Shown: positions 34,755-46,425, counted from the stretch's first letter. The stretch: 64,000 nt of DNA from Chaetoderma sp. LZ-2023a (GCA_034401795.1 CM067369.1:133891350-133955349), one strand, 5' to 3'. Made by a program: numbers and translations. The notes: generated by a model from the letters alone, not told the origin.

Positions 34755-34830
34755 GGGGTATCTGTCTGTCCATCCATCCATCCATCAGTCAGTCCATCCA
34801 TCCATTGTCCATCCATCTGTCTGTCTGCGG
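34755..34830. repeat. Short tetranucleotide-type repeats
   Basis: Runs of CTGT and CCAT (ATCTGTCTGTCCATCCATCC). Confidence 0.85.
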
Positions 34831-35099
34831 AGCTGTATCTCAAAAACTATGATTTGGCTCAAATTCTAACACAACTCAGAAAGTACTGGTCTGATTTGGG
34901 TCAGATCTTAACACAAGATAGGGCGTGACAGAATTACTAGGATTCCACAACTTTGGGTGTGATCAGAAAAAATCTAAAAAAGTCCATAGGTTCCGGAAAA
35001 TCTAAACAATCCAAAAAATCTTTCCATGTGATAAGAACAGGAGGCCTAGGTGGGGGTTTGAAATTTCTGCTTACTCTTGTTTAGTCATGCAGCATAGCC

Positions 35100-35540
35100 T
35101 GAAAGCAGTTTGAATGAATCCAGTTTTAGCTATGCCACACCCATCTTTAGCTAAGCTCCACCAACGTTTTGCCCATGTTGGGATCGATCGAACACTGAAC
35201 TAGCTCAATCTAAATTTCCAGAAAACTATACAGGAAAGCTGTTTAATATTTTGAAACTAATATAACCTATATGGCAGCAACAGCGGCCCAGTCAAATTAG
35301 TTTCAAAATATTCAACAGAATGGTTTTTAAATAGTAAAGATATACAACTTGCACAACTTCACGGTCTATTAAGCATTTATGACAGTTGACTTAGACATGT
35401 CATTCATGAAGTAATTGATTGTGACGTCACCCTACATGTGACCATAATTGCTTGGCACTGTGACCAGCTGCTCCTGGTCTCTGACTGGCTAATTATGTTG
35501 TCACTGATTAATAGGGGGCTATGAGGTCTGCGATGAGGTG
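35100..35540 (-). repeat. PalA repeat, reverse orientation
   Basis: Hairpin core 35239-35318; ends with the segment shared with 11285-11385 ('TGATTAATAGGGGGCTATGA'), immediately next to the 21-bp minisatellite. Confidence 0.65.
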
Positions 35541-36350
35541 ATAGTGGTCTGTGATGGGATGATGGTGGTCTGTGACTGGTTGATGGTAGTCTAGGAGGCT
35601 TGTGACTGATTGATAGTGATATGTGACTGGTTGATGATGGTATGTGACTGGCTGATGGTCATCTGTGACTGGTTGATGATGGTATGTGACTGGCTGATGG
35701 TAGTCTGTGACTGGTTGATGGTTGTCTGTTACTGGTTGATGGTGGTATGGGACTTATTGATGGTGGTCTGTTACTGGTTAATGGTGGTCTGTGAGATCTG
35801 CGCCTAGTTGATGGTGGGCTGTGACTGGTTGATGGTCATCTGTGACTGGTTGATGATGGTATGTGACTGTTTGATGGTAGTCTGTGACTGGTTGATGGTG
35901 GTCTGTTACTGGTTGATGGTGGTATGGGACTTATTGATGGTGGTCTGTTACTGGTTAATGGTGGTCTGTGAGATCTGCGACTAGTTGATGGTGGTTTGTG
36001 ACTGGTTGATGGTGGTCTGGAACCAGTTGATGGTAGTCTGTGACTGGATGATGGTGGTCTGTGACTGGTTGATGGTGGTCTGTGATTGGTTGATAGTGGT
36101 CTGTGACTGGTTGATGGTGGTCCGTGATAGGTTGATCATGGTCTGTGACTGGTTGATGGAGGTCTGAGGTCTGTGACTGGTTGATGGTCCTCTGTGATAT
36201 CTGTGATGGTCTGACTGGTTGATGGCGGTCTGTGACTGGTTGATGGTGGTCTATGACTGGTTGATGGTATTCTGGGAGATCTGTGACTAATTGATGCTGG
36301 TCTGTGAATGACTGCTGGTAGTCTATAAGTTGCTAGTGGTGGTCTATGAT
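35540..36350. repeat. 21-bp minisatellite
   Basis: Dozens of units near 'TGTGACTGGTTGATGGTGGTC'. The period is a multiple of three, so it leaves long repetitive frames on both strands (VCDWLMV type), which I do not regard as genes. A larger block of about 160 bp within it is itself duplicated (near 35640-35810 and 35830-35990). Confidence 0.9.
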
Positions 36351-36595
36351 TGGCTGATAGCACTGGTACATCATCAATGTTATACACAATCTTAATTCCA
36401 GATGATGATTGTTATGGTATTAAATCAATTCATTAATATATCAACAATTAAATTTCTTGTTCTGAATAGCAGAACTAATTAATGAAGTTTCACATACATC
36501 TGTTATATGGGTAATTTATTGGGCATCAAGACTTTGTTCATCTAGTAACAGATTTATCGAATGAAATATAAGCCTGAACAAGTTTTTACTAATTA

Positions 36596-37040
36596 GGCTT
36601 CCACGATTATTGCTTTGAGTGATCACGATCGGTTATTTAAGAATAATCGTGATTACTCGATTAAATCAGCTTTGGTACAAATTACCAAGACATAACAACA
36701 AAATCATATCAATGACCAAAGCAGCAACGGTGTTTAGAAAAGTCCATTTGCAGGCCAAGAGAAGGCTATTTTGGAAAATTTATGACAGGAATGTCTGGCG
36801 CGATACTCGATACATTTTAAAAAATAGTCTTCTCTTGGCCTGCAAATGGACAACATTCACTGAGTAAAATGTCAGTTTTCATGACGGATAGCATTAAAAG
36901 GTAATTAAAAGGTATGATTTTAAATATTTTATGCACTTGAAATTATTCACCATTATTCGATTGTATAATTTTTAATCATATAAATTCACGATTTATGAAA
37001 CAATCATGATTTTCCATTTTATCACGTAATCGTACAAGTC
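36596..37040. mobile_element. Short TIR element with a nested TtaaB copy
   Basis: Ends GGCTTCCACGATTATTG and CGTAATCGTACAAGTC form an imperfect inverted repeat with TA outside both. Bases about 36730-36860 are a TtaaB core. It resembles the ends of the element at 51817-52867. Non-autonomous; superfamily uncertain. Confidence 0.45.
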
Positions 37041-37220
37041 TATTACTAATATCCACAGGATCTGCCCCAAGATGACATGTTGGCCCAGGTGAGATGAGTT
37101 TTGGCGCATAAAACTGGAAGCAACACCCATACTATAGAGGGGAAGATGGTTTGAGTGCCATGACTCCACCTCCGTCCAAGGAAATGGAGCTCTAAGCAGT
37201 CACTTGCCCCTAGTGCTATC

Positions 37221-38852
37221 TAGAGCTGGGCGGTATTGATATTTACATGACGGTATCGGTACCATGAAAAAATACCGTGGTACCACAGTATACCATTATC
37301 TTAGCTTGAGGCATGCCACAAAATTAGAACAATTTTTTCCATTTCCTTTTCACTTCCATCTCCAATCAACGGTAAATATAGGTCAAATAAATAAATCGGC
37401 TTCCTGATTTAGAGAAGAAAAACATGGCTATTGCGACTGTTTAGTTTCACGATTTTATTAGGTCACTATTTTTATTGACGCAATGTCATTCATGGGAATA
37501 TCGGTCAAAGGGTGTGGTCGACTCGCTAACTTTAACCCGCTGTTTGAGGCATTGGGGTGCACTATTTTCAATCTGGAGTGTTCTTGCTATTAATGCGTGC
37601 GACCAGCAAACGGTAAATTTTATTTTGGCAGTCGAGCGCTTTGATAAACAGAGTCCAGACAAAATCCGCGAGTATTTAAACGGGGCGAGTGTTGTACTCT
37701 TTTATTTCTGTTGGAGTCGTATATTCTGTTACTCGCGAAAACAGGCCTATACACATACATATAACACGACATTCTTCTTTCTTCTTTTCGTTCGCTGATC
37801 ATACCGCCAGTCCTGTAAGTGACTATCGACATGATCATAAGCGTTAAGTGCGTGGAGCCATGGTTTATTAGAGTGCGCCGTGCGGCCTGGAACCTCCGTC
37901 TTCAGCACTCAAGGTTTCTGTCAGGGTTACCTCACCCTTACCTCCTTTAGTCGCCTCTTACGACACGCAGAGGATACGGAAGGTGTACTCTAAGCCCCAC
38001 CTACACGACATTGAATATAGCCGATTCCAAAGCTTCTGATAATTACAGAGTACCCGATGTGCAGACTCGTTACTCGCCATGCTTCACGTGAACAATGCGT
38101 GTAAAAAGCTATTTCCGCGAACTTCCGATGTGTAGCCAGTCGAAAAATGAATTACAAAAACTAATTTCTTAAAACAAGCCAGAAAAATAAAAAATAATGA
38201 TTTCAACGCTGCTTGTTGTTAATAAATTAGCACGTGATCAAAACGGCGTGAGCAAATACTACGTTTTAGTAAATTTTCATTGATAAATTCAGCGTAGTAA
38301 TGTATTTTCCCACGGTCTAGTTCATGACCAACCAATCAGATACGTCTTTGCGAGATTGCTGTTGTGTTTGAATAGCACGCAGTTTGTATGTTATTTTGTT
38401 ATTCTAGCGTGTTTGTTCGGTGACAAAATGCTTGGAGTAATAAATTACAAATAATAGAAACAGGAATAGGGAATATATTATAGTGTAATTACTACCGGCT
38501 GATGGCCAGAGAATGTTATATGTTTTAAATAAAGCCATTTTACCGTGAGACTTTCAAGACGGTACGTTTGACATACAATTCTGCCTGCCATTATTTTGTA
38601 ATTGATGTCTTGATGTTTGTTTTTACAACGACCCTTTCACCTCAACTCGGCTAATAGTTAGGGATGCCTGTATTTTTGGCACTATCAGCACTTATTTACC
38701 CTTGGTCAAGTCAGATTTTATGAATATATTTCTCAAATATTGCTCAAATATTATGGACGGTATTCACGGTATTTGGAAATGGCAACGGTCACGGTATCGG
38801 TTCACGGTATACCGCGGTCCTCACGGTACTACCGTCAGACCGCCCAGCTCTA
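37221..38852. mobile_element. Non-autonomous hAT-type transposon
   Basis: Ends TAGAGCTGGGCGGTAT and ACCGCCCAGCTCTA are inverted repeats, flanked on both sides by the exact 8-bp duplication GTGCTATC (37213-37220 and 38853-38860), the hallmark length for hAT. Subterminal regions are rich in CGGTA/ACCGT words. No hAT transposase domain is visible; the 107-residue frame at 37475 resembles nothing I know. An internal piece near 37790-37840 recurs inverted at about 49138-49200. Confidence 0.85.
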
Positions 38853-38860
38853 GTGCTATC

Positions 38861-39439
38861 CTCGGTTCTTCTAGCTTATGAAAACCTCGACAAAATCTAG
38901 ACATTTGCGTGGAACAGCAAATAAAAGCCACTGTAAATTATATACTGAAACAGCTTTTATAGCGGACACTGCGTGTGTCATTAACACTTTTAACACTTTT
39001 GTCAAACATTGTCAAATATGCTCAAGACAGTTTCAATTTTCTCACAGAGGCATCCACAAGGCATCTAAGAGAGGCAGAGAAATTTCAGATTCAGTTTTCT
39101 TTACCTTGGCTGATTGTTCTCTCAATCCACTTTAACTACATGTATCAAAACCTGAATGAGGCTGTGATCTCTTTGTCCCCAGTTTAGGCAAGAAAATTTA
39201 AACTTGAATGTAAAAGTCCATGCCTTAAAAGAAAGGCGGGACAGGCCTGGACATTTTTGTTATCTTGATATCCCAGTAAAGTTCAGGTTTGTCCTGACTT
39301 ATCCACGCTTTAGTTATTATCATAGTTTCGGACCATCAATAGATATTACTCAGGCAAAGCAAAAATTTGACCCAAATCAGCACAAAAACAAGACCGAAAA
39401 TCAAAAATTGCTAAAGTATGCCCTGCATTCCGCTGGCAC
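38861..39439. other. No supported gene
   Basis: A frame of 159 codons starts at 39204 but runs into the tandem repeat after about 80 codons, and has no splice or domain support. Confidence 0.4.
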
Positions 39440-40320
39440 AACTGCCAACCCAAGATCTGTCATCATGATCTTGACCGTTGACACCAAAATTGATAGGGTT
39501 CTTCGAAACCCCAAGGACAAAATCCCACCCAAGATTAGTAATGATCCCTTCAATCAAACTCGAGTTATCATCCGGAAACGCAATATTACATCATTAATTA
39601 GGTCAGTGACCTTGACCTTTGACTTCAAAATCGATAGGGTTCTTCGGACCATTAAGGAAAAATCTCCCACACCAGATTGGTAATGATCCCTTCAATAGAA
39701 CCTGAGTTATCATCCCGAAACACAACAATACATTATTAATTAGGTCACCATGACACTTGACCGTTGACCACAAAATCAATAGGGCTCTTTGTACCACCAA
39801 AGACACGCTCCCAAGCCAGATTGGTAACGATCCCTTCAACAGAACTTGAGTTATCATCCGGAAACACAATATTACATAATTAATTAGGTCACCATGACCT
39901 TGACCTTCTTGACCCAAAATTGATAGGGTTCTTTGGACCACCAAGGAAGAAGCTCACATGCCAGATTGGTAATGATCCCTTCAATAGAATGTGAGTTATC
40001 ATCCGGAAACACAATATTACGTCATTAATTATGTCACCATGACCATGACCTTTGACCCCAAAATCGATAGGGTTCTTCGGACCACCAAGGAAAAAGCGTA
40101 TACACAAGATTGGTAATGATCCCTTCAATAGAAATCGAGTTATCACTCGGAAACAGAATATTATATGATTAATTAGGTCACCGCGACCTTGATCTTTGAC
40201 CGTTTGATGCCAAAATTGATAGGGTTCTTTGAATCATGAAAGACAAGCTCCCACACCAGATTGGTAATGATCCCTTCAATGCAACTCGAGTTATCATCCG
40301 GAAACTCTGTATGTAAATGA
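39440..40320. repeat. Tandem repeat, period about 145 bp, with TGACCT words
   Basis: Five to six units. Anchors 'GAGTTATCATCCGGAAAC' recur near 39563, 39707, 39848, 39993 and 40290. Each unit carries a variant of 'TTAGGTCACCATGACC' followed by TTGACCTTTGACC. At 39886-39900 the sequence AGGTCACCATGACCT is a perfect inverted repeat with a 3-bp spacer. The ORFs across it are artefacts of the repeat. Confidence 0.85.
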
Positions 40321-41011
40321 TTTACTAAATGCAAAAACTTTACGTTGACGGCAGCGCCGTCGCTGCCACTGTCGTCATCGAAAAAGTGATACCTAGGTCG
40401 CGCTTCTTGCTTCGCAAATGAGATCCATTAAATTTACTTCGCTGAGCCATCATCTAATTATCGTAGTCAAGTCATCCTAAATTAAATTGCCCAAGTGAAC
40501 ACAAATCGTGCCAATAAATATAATGCTGGATGTATTTGCTGATTAGGATATAGTGAAAGCATTACTCAAACTGTTTTAAAAACATTATCTTCTGTACATA
40601 ATATCATATTAATTTTCGACATTGAGATTCGCAACGTTACAAAATTTGTTTGCATTTGGGTGGACTTCCAGTCTTATATAGTTCAATGGACCACCTCCAA
40701 TCACAAAGGAGGTTTAATATGCCACCGACCCGCCAGCATAAGAAATGAGCTACCTCAATTTAATCTCCCGTGTGTTCAAGCAATTTTTGTCATACGCCTG
40801 ATTCCATTTTGGATAATTTTGTGTTTGTCACTTTCATTACTCAAAATCGATGCGCAATAAGGTAGATTACTTGATTGATACATGATACAATTTTACAAAT
40901 GGCTGTCATTTTGAGGCAAAATGTTGAGCCAAGAATATGGCCATGAGATAAACTAGTCATGGTATGCACCCCCTTCTTGGCCTGAGCAAACTGAGGAAAA
41001 GTCTGTGCATA
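40321..41011. other. No gene seen
   Basis: Begins with the array's tail ('CGCTTCTTGCTTCGC'), a motif that recurs as 'CGCTTTCTGCTTCGC' near 44320. The rest is anonymous. Confidence 0.4.
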
Positions 41012-41283
41012 ATAAAAGTTATTGGTTTAATTGGCGTCTATCGAATCCCTGATTCCAGGTCCCATTCACATCATATCTAGGCTGGTTTTACTTCAGTCTA
41101 TTATTGTTATCTTCCCCAGTTTTTACACTGGTACCCATTTATACTCCTGGGTAGAGAGAGGCAACGAGGAGTGAAGGAGATTGTCTATGTATTCACCAAT
41201 TGCTCGTCAGCCACCTGATCGCCTGACCCGCCAGGCTGATTACCAGTCGACCATGCTAACACCATGGTCAATCGTCTCCCCTG
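41012..41283 (-). mobile_element. tRNA-derived SINE, copy 2
   Basis: Minus strand: 'TTAGCATGGTCGACTGGTAA' head, body with 'CTACCCAGGAGTATAAATGG' and 'TACCAGTGTAAAAACTGG'. The 3' region matches copy 1 ('GGGACCTGGAATC', 'CCAATTAAACCAATAAC'). Confidence 0.6.
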
Positions 41284-41329
41284 TGCATAATATACACAAA
41301 ACTACGGTATTACAGTGCTCACATTTCAG

Positions 41330-41620
41330 TCCTGGCCAATCCTGGCTTATCCAGGATAGTGAGAATAAATCTGTATAAGCGAGAATACCTCTGGATAAAA
41401 AAGGATTTTGAAAATCTAGGGAGATACAGGGTTATGCAGGGATTATCCGAGCCTGGCCAAGCAAGGAAAAGTGAGGATTTTGAAAGTCCAGGGACATCCA
41501 GGAATTACTTAGGTGAGGATAAGCGCGGATTTTGAGTCACGATAAGTGATATCCCTGGATAACCAGGCTGACTGAGTTGTCCAGGGTTATCAAGGATTAT
41601 CCTTGCTAAAAAACGTGGAA
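41330..41620. repeat. Word array built on CCAGGATTATC
   Basis: Irregularly spaced variants of CCAGG, GGATTATCC and GGATTTTGA on both strands, with no fixed period. Confidence 0.55.
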
Positions 41621-41909
41621 CCCCTTTCCGCTCCCCGTCCCCACCGCCGGATATCCATGGATTTCCAAAGAAATCCAAGCTAGCTAGAAAAGCTGGGACT
41701 ATTTTTCGCAAGGTTTGTCTGTCTGTCTGTCTAACTGCGTGTCTGTCTGTTTATTGGTTGGTCGCTCAAAATGCTGACATTTCTGACAACCTGGCTGCCA
41801 ACGTCTACAATACAACACGTCATGATCGTTTATTTATAACCATTGCTTCATATGTTAACTCTTACACACCAAAAATGATTGAAGAAATAATTTGTCACAT
41901 ATTTTGAAG

Positions 41910-41960
41910 TTATGGCAACAACAGGTTCCAGTCTAATTACTTTCAAAATATTCAACAGCT
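41910..41960. repeat. PalA right arm fragment
   Basis: 'GGCAACAACAGGTTCCAGTC' then 'TTTCAAAATATTCAACAGC'. Confidence 0.5.
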
Positions 41961-42419
41961 TTCCTGCATATTTGTCTTGGAAACTGAGACAGTGAGCTTT
42001 GAAGGGGCAAATGGTTAACAAACAAGGTAGAGCACATGTGTGATCAAAGGTGTCAGATTATTATGATCACGCCATTGATCTCTGTACAGCGAGATATTTG
42101 ATACGGTGAGGTAAAACAGATATCAAATTGTCACAAGAAATTCTCTGATAATATAACAATCTTTTTACATTACCTTTAAAGAAATAAAATGCTTCATAGA
42201 AATATTGATCAACAATTGATCAAATAAATATATTTATGATTGCAAATTATACTTCAAAATTATTCTATTTCATAGTGCTAGCTGGCTGTTCAGTCACTAA
42301 CATGTATTATAGTATATGTTATTTATGTCTAGTACATAAATCAGTCATTATTTTGAAAACTTGATTGCCTGCAACTTGATACTTTCCAGATAGGTTTCAT
42401 CCACAATTGTGTTAAAAAC
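41961..42419. other. No feature seen
   Basis: AT-rich anonymous sequence. Confidence 0.4.
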
Positions 42420-42790
42420 ATTCAGCCTATTTCATAATGCCCCGCCCACCTCCAGCTACGCTCCACCCACACTTCGCCATGTTGGGATTGATCGATCCCT
42501 GAATTCCCAAACTATCAATTTCTTGAAAACTATACAGGTAGGCTGTTGAATATTTTGTAACTAATTTGACTGGGTGCTGTTGCTGCCTATAATAAACTAT
42601 GTATGGCAGCAACAGTGCCCAGTCAAATTAGTCTAAAAATATTCAAGAAAATATTTATTAAATAGCAAAGACATACAATTTGTACAACAACCCCATAATC
42701 CATCTTCAAATATGCAATCGTGACATTCCACATGTCACATAGTTGATTATGACATCATATGATGGATGGATAAAGTGGACAGTTCCATTA
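42420..42790 (-). repeat. PalA repeat, reverse orientation
   Basis: 'AATGCCCCGCCCACCTCCAG' flank, hairpin core 42543-42654 with a large loop, then 'TTTATTAAATAGCAAAGACA'. Confidence 0.7.
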
Positions 42791-43184
42791 ACATAGCCTT
42801 ACCACCAACCTATCAAAATCACAACTCCAACAGTAAATAACTACAAGTTAATCACCAAGAATTATGACCAGCAATTCACTGACAATGACAGTGCAAACGT
42901 TAATCACAGACCCCTTAGTACAACCAGAAGCTTTTTACATCAACTATTTTCTATTACAATCACTTGCGTTTAATTAAATTGACATGAGGTAATTTGGGGA
43001 CAAACAAATATATGTGACAAGAATACTGAAGCGTGTAATGTCTCCATTGCCTGAATAGCCAGGGATAGTATGGCTTTCCAAAGCAAACTTAGTATGGTTC
43101 ATAGTACATGTATTCATTGAGGCACCAACAAACAACTGTAACACACCAAACATGAACCACTTTGCTCAATTTTCGGATAGTGTA

Positions 43185-44345
43185 CTCGTGATAAAATTTC
43201 CCCAAATGAAATTAGTAATGATGCGGATAGTACCACTGTATAATATATTACTCCGCTGTAAAATTGTGTTGATATCCATTGAGACACTTTATGAACGAGA
43301 ATGCTTCATAAAACCCTTACCTCCGCATAGCATAGAATAGTTTTGAAAGGTTTCATTGAAATCAGACATGTCATTGTTGTGTAGTATGTCCAATAAAAAA
43401 CTTTAACCTAAAAAAACATCAAAAAAAAAGCAGGAAGGATTTCCCAAAATGAAATTGGTAATAATGCGGATCGGACCTCTGCACAGTATTCACTGTTGTA
43501 AATTTTTGATATGTGGTGAGCGTGATTGGTGTATGTGGTGAGCGTGATTGTTGTATGTGGTGAGCGTGATTGTTGATATGTGGTGAGCGTGATTGTTGTA
43601 TGTGGTGAGCGTGATTGTTGTATGTGGTGAGCGTGATTGTTGTATGTGGTGAGCGTGATTGTTGTATGTGGTGAGCGTGATTGTTGTATGTGGTGAGCGT
43701 GATTGTTGTATGTGGTGAGCGTGATTGTTGTATGTGGTGAGCGTGATTGTTGTATGTGGTGAGCGTGATTGTTGTATGTGGTGAGCGTGATTGTTGTATG
43801 TGGTGAGTGTTGATTGTTGACAAATAATGTTCTTATGGACCATTATTTTTATAAACCTTAACTAAAAAACATGAACAAACATTTCAAAGTCCAAAACTGT
43901 GAAAAAATAGGAAAAGTTTCCAAAGTTCAAACCATTGATGATGCTAATTGAATCCCTGTATGGCATAGAATAGAGCTGTAAAGTTTCATTGAAATCTGAT
44001 GAAACATTGTCGAATAATAAGGCGATTTAAAAACCGTAACATAACAAACATGAAAAATATTCTAAGTCGCAAACCGTAAGAAAAGCTTGCAAATTTTCCC
44101 AAAATTAAATAAGTATTGATGTGATAATCAAAGAAACGTGAAAACAATTCACATTAAGTACAAAATCGTGAAACAAAGTCATAAAAATTCCTCAAATTCA
44201 TATCACTAATGGTGCAGACCATATCCCGGTATTGCATAGAACACTTCTGTAGTTTTATTGAAATCGGAATGACCATTGTGACAAATGACGTAGACACCAG
44301 AATTAGCGATCCCTATGTCTCGCTTTCTGCTTCGCAGGTGAGGCT
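43185..44345. repeat. Diverged repeat block carrying a minisatellite
   Basis: Repeated words 'CCCAAAATGAAATTGGTAAT', 'GCATAGAATAG' and 'TTTCATTGAAATC' recur near 43200, 43320, 43445, 43960 and 44225. The block ends in 'TCGCTTTCTGCTTCGCAGG', like the tail at 40401. The 22-bp minisatellite lies inside. Confidence 0.6.
43512..43815. repeat. 22-bp minisatellite
   Basis: About 13 nearly identical units of GTATGTGGTGAGCGTGATTG plus TT, with a few 1-2 bp length variants. Long minus-strand frames (HHIQQSRSP type) arise in two frames at once from the repeat. Confidence 0.95.
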
Positions 44346-44407
44346 AAAATCAGGTACTGTAGATTATAAACAATAATATGATAAAGAATCCTGAGTTATA
44401 TACTCAC

Positions 44408-44581
44408 ATTTCTGCTGACTGAAGGTTGTTCACGCCGATAAGAGGTGTAAATTTGAAGTGCTGAAGAGCGTTTGAAAGGACAACTTGAGCAAGAACAGGC
44501 CAGTCATCTTCCTGTTGTGGCTTCAGGAGCACTGACAATGTACTGCTATTGTAGAAACACATGTCCAAGACTTCATAGCCA
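44408..44581 (-). CDS. ANAPC4: ANAPC4 internal exon
   Basis: Minus-strand acceptor TATATACTTTCAG and donor GTGAGTATA. One base, then 57 codons: GYEVLDMCFYNSSTLSVLLK, PQQEDDWPVLAQVVLSNALQ, HFKFTPLIGVNNLQSAE, ending two bases into the Ile codon completed by the exon at 32941-33049. Human APC4, as remembered, has CLDAQFYDDETVTVVLKD followed by LLVQLPLSLVY and YQFTGTYSTRL at the corresponding place. The single-frame continuity across three exons and the matched order make the identification good. This part belongs to the C-terminal propeller-closing region of APC4. Earlier exons should lie at higher coordinates, partly beyond the window. Confidence 0.8.
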
Positions 44582-44689
44582 CTGAAAGTATATAAACATT
44601 TATAGATTTTGTTAGAATGATGAAGCAGAATGTCTTAATGGCCGTGTGAAAAAAAATTCAAGCTCATATTGAACTAGCTTAGATTTTAC

Positions 44690-45640
44690 TGAATATCCAA
44701 CTTATTGGAATATGATTCAACATGTACCAGCTGGGTTTTCCTAGAATAGCTTGGACATTATGTGCAGTAGCTTGAACTTCTAGAAAATCCCACCTCTTAG
44801 AATTCAAGCTTACAGCAGCTTGGATTTTCTAGGCCTTTTTAAATGTCATCATGAAAAAGTGCAAGCTTAGATTTTCTCGCACTTTTCTGATTTGTCACAA
44901 TGCAAGTTAGCTCAGATTTTTGGGACTTTTTGTTTTGTCAGACATAAAAGAATCCAAGCTACTGGGATATTCTTGAACTTGTATATTCACTTTTTTGCTA
45001 GCTTGGATTATTTAGAAATAGCTTGAACTAAAGCAAGTTAGAGAGAATGCTTAACCTTAGTAACCTTAAATGGAAACAGATGTATTTGGAGGAATATATT
45101 CTATTGATTTGATGAGATTTTAGAGCAGTTATCAGTTTTGGCATAACTTTTTCAGTTCTATGGAAATAATGCAGTGATAATGACTTGATAATAATGTAGC
45201 AATCTCTGTCTATAAGAATATCTTGAAGAAAATTATAGCTGGGATGCTCTACCTTCAAGCTGTCTCAGATTTTCTTGAATGTTCACGATAACTGGAACTT
45301 TCATGGATTTTAAGTGGCCAATATGACAAGCTATCTCAGATTATCTTCAGGTTCAAGCTAGCCAGTATTTTCTTGATTGCTTAAGCTAGCTGAAATTTTC
45401 TTGGATTTTAAGTGGCCAACACCGACGAGCAAGCTAGGATTATCCTGAATGCATCTTCAAGCTGCAGCTCGGATTTTCTCGAATGCTCAAGCTAGCTGGA
45501 AATTTCTTGGATTTTAAACTAACTAGACCTTTCTCGGATTGCACAGAATTATCTTTAATTTTATGTGCCCAATACCAGCAAACTAATCCAAGATATTCTG
45601 AGCAACTAAAAGCTCGGATTAGCTATTTTATTTAAGCTCT
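44690..45640. repeat. Word array built on AGCTTGGATTTTCT
   Basis: Dozens of degenerate copies of CAAGCTAGC, CTTGGATTTTCT and GAATGCTCAAG on both strands with no constant spacing, beginning about 110 bp upstream (in gene sense) of the ANAPC4 exon. Confidence 0.65.
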
Positions 45641-45684
45641 AATGAGAGCATGTATATTCCAGAACATCCAGGCCTAACACATTC

Positions 45685-45830
45685 AAATGGTCGAGCCTTT
45701 TCGAGAAAATGAAGACCATTTTTTAATAAATTACCAGTGGAATTTAGAAAATACCGTTATGTTTGGCCTCCAAATGTATATTTTCCAGACCACTGCTGTT
45801 TTTGGACGGCTTAACCATTAAAGCATTACA
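45685..45830. repeat. TtaaB copy, diverged
   Basis: 'CAAATGGTCGAGCC' to 'GGCTTAACCATTAAAGC'; the arms are shortened. Confidence 0.5.
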
Positions 45831-45859
45831 GTCAAGAAAATCACACAATTTTATTAGTC

Positions 45860-46425
45860 AGTGTCAATGGAGGAATTCAGTTTTAGCTATGCCCCGCCCA
45901 TCTCTAGCTAAGCTCCACCCACACTGTTTTCGTGTTGGGATCGATCGATCCATGCGCTCACTGAATCTCAATTTCCAGAAAGCCATACATATACTGTTGA
46001 ATATTTTGAAACTACGTTGACTGGCTGCTCAGTTGCCGCGCGCCAAGTCAAATTAGTTTCAAAATATTCAACAACATGTTTATTAACTGTCTCACTGCTG
46101 CAAGCCACCAGAAAATAAATTCAATGGGAAAAAAACTGTTGACTTGCTGAAAATTTTAAAAAGAATTTTACTGAAAGTAAGCTACAAAAAATTGCTTTCA
46201 AAATATTACTATATAACGCTTGGAATATGCCATCTGCAAAAACTCAGCAGTCAGCCAGATAGAAGTAAAGACATACAACCAATTCATACAGCAACGCTTA
46301 GTCCATCATCAATTATGAGTTTGTGACAAACTTAGCTAAGTCATTCATGAGGTAATTGATTATGACATCATTCTACACATCCCATAGTTGATTATGATGT
46401 AATATGATTAATGGCTAAACTGTAA
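45860..46425 (-). repeat. PalA repeat interrupted by a PalC copy
   Basis: PalA core 45998-46075 followed at 46079-46260 by PalC-type sequence ('AATTTTACTGAAAGTAAGCT'), then the remaining PalA flank ('GTAAAGACATACAACCAATT', 'GACATCATTCTACAC'). This suggests PalC inserted into PalA. Confidence 0.55.

Noticed and set aside
35610-36387. Frames of repeating VCDWLMV on the plus strand and HRPPSTS on the minus strand
   Set aside because: Consequence of a 21-bp repeat, whose period is a multiple of three.
37475-37798. 107-residue frame inside the hAT element
   Set aside because: No transposase motif (no hAT dimerisation or DDE boxes); likely chance.
39204-39683. 159-residue plus-strand frame
   Set aside because: The second half is the 145-bp tandem repeat; the first half has no domain, splice or start support.
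43419-43843. Long minus-strand frames rich in His, Gln and Ser
   Set aside because: Produced by the 22-bp minisatellite; two frames are open over the same bases and nothing non-repetitive supports a gene.
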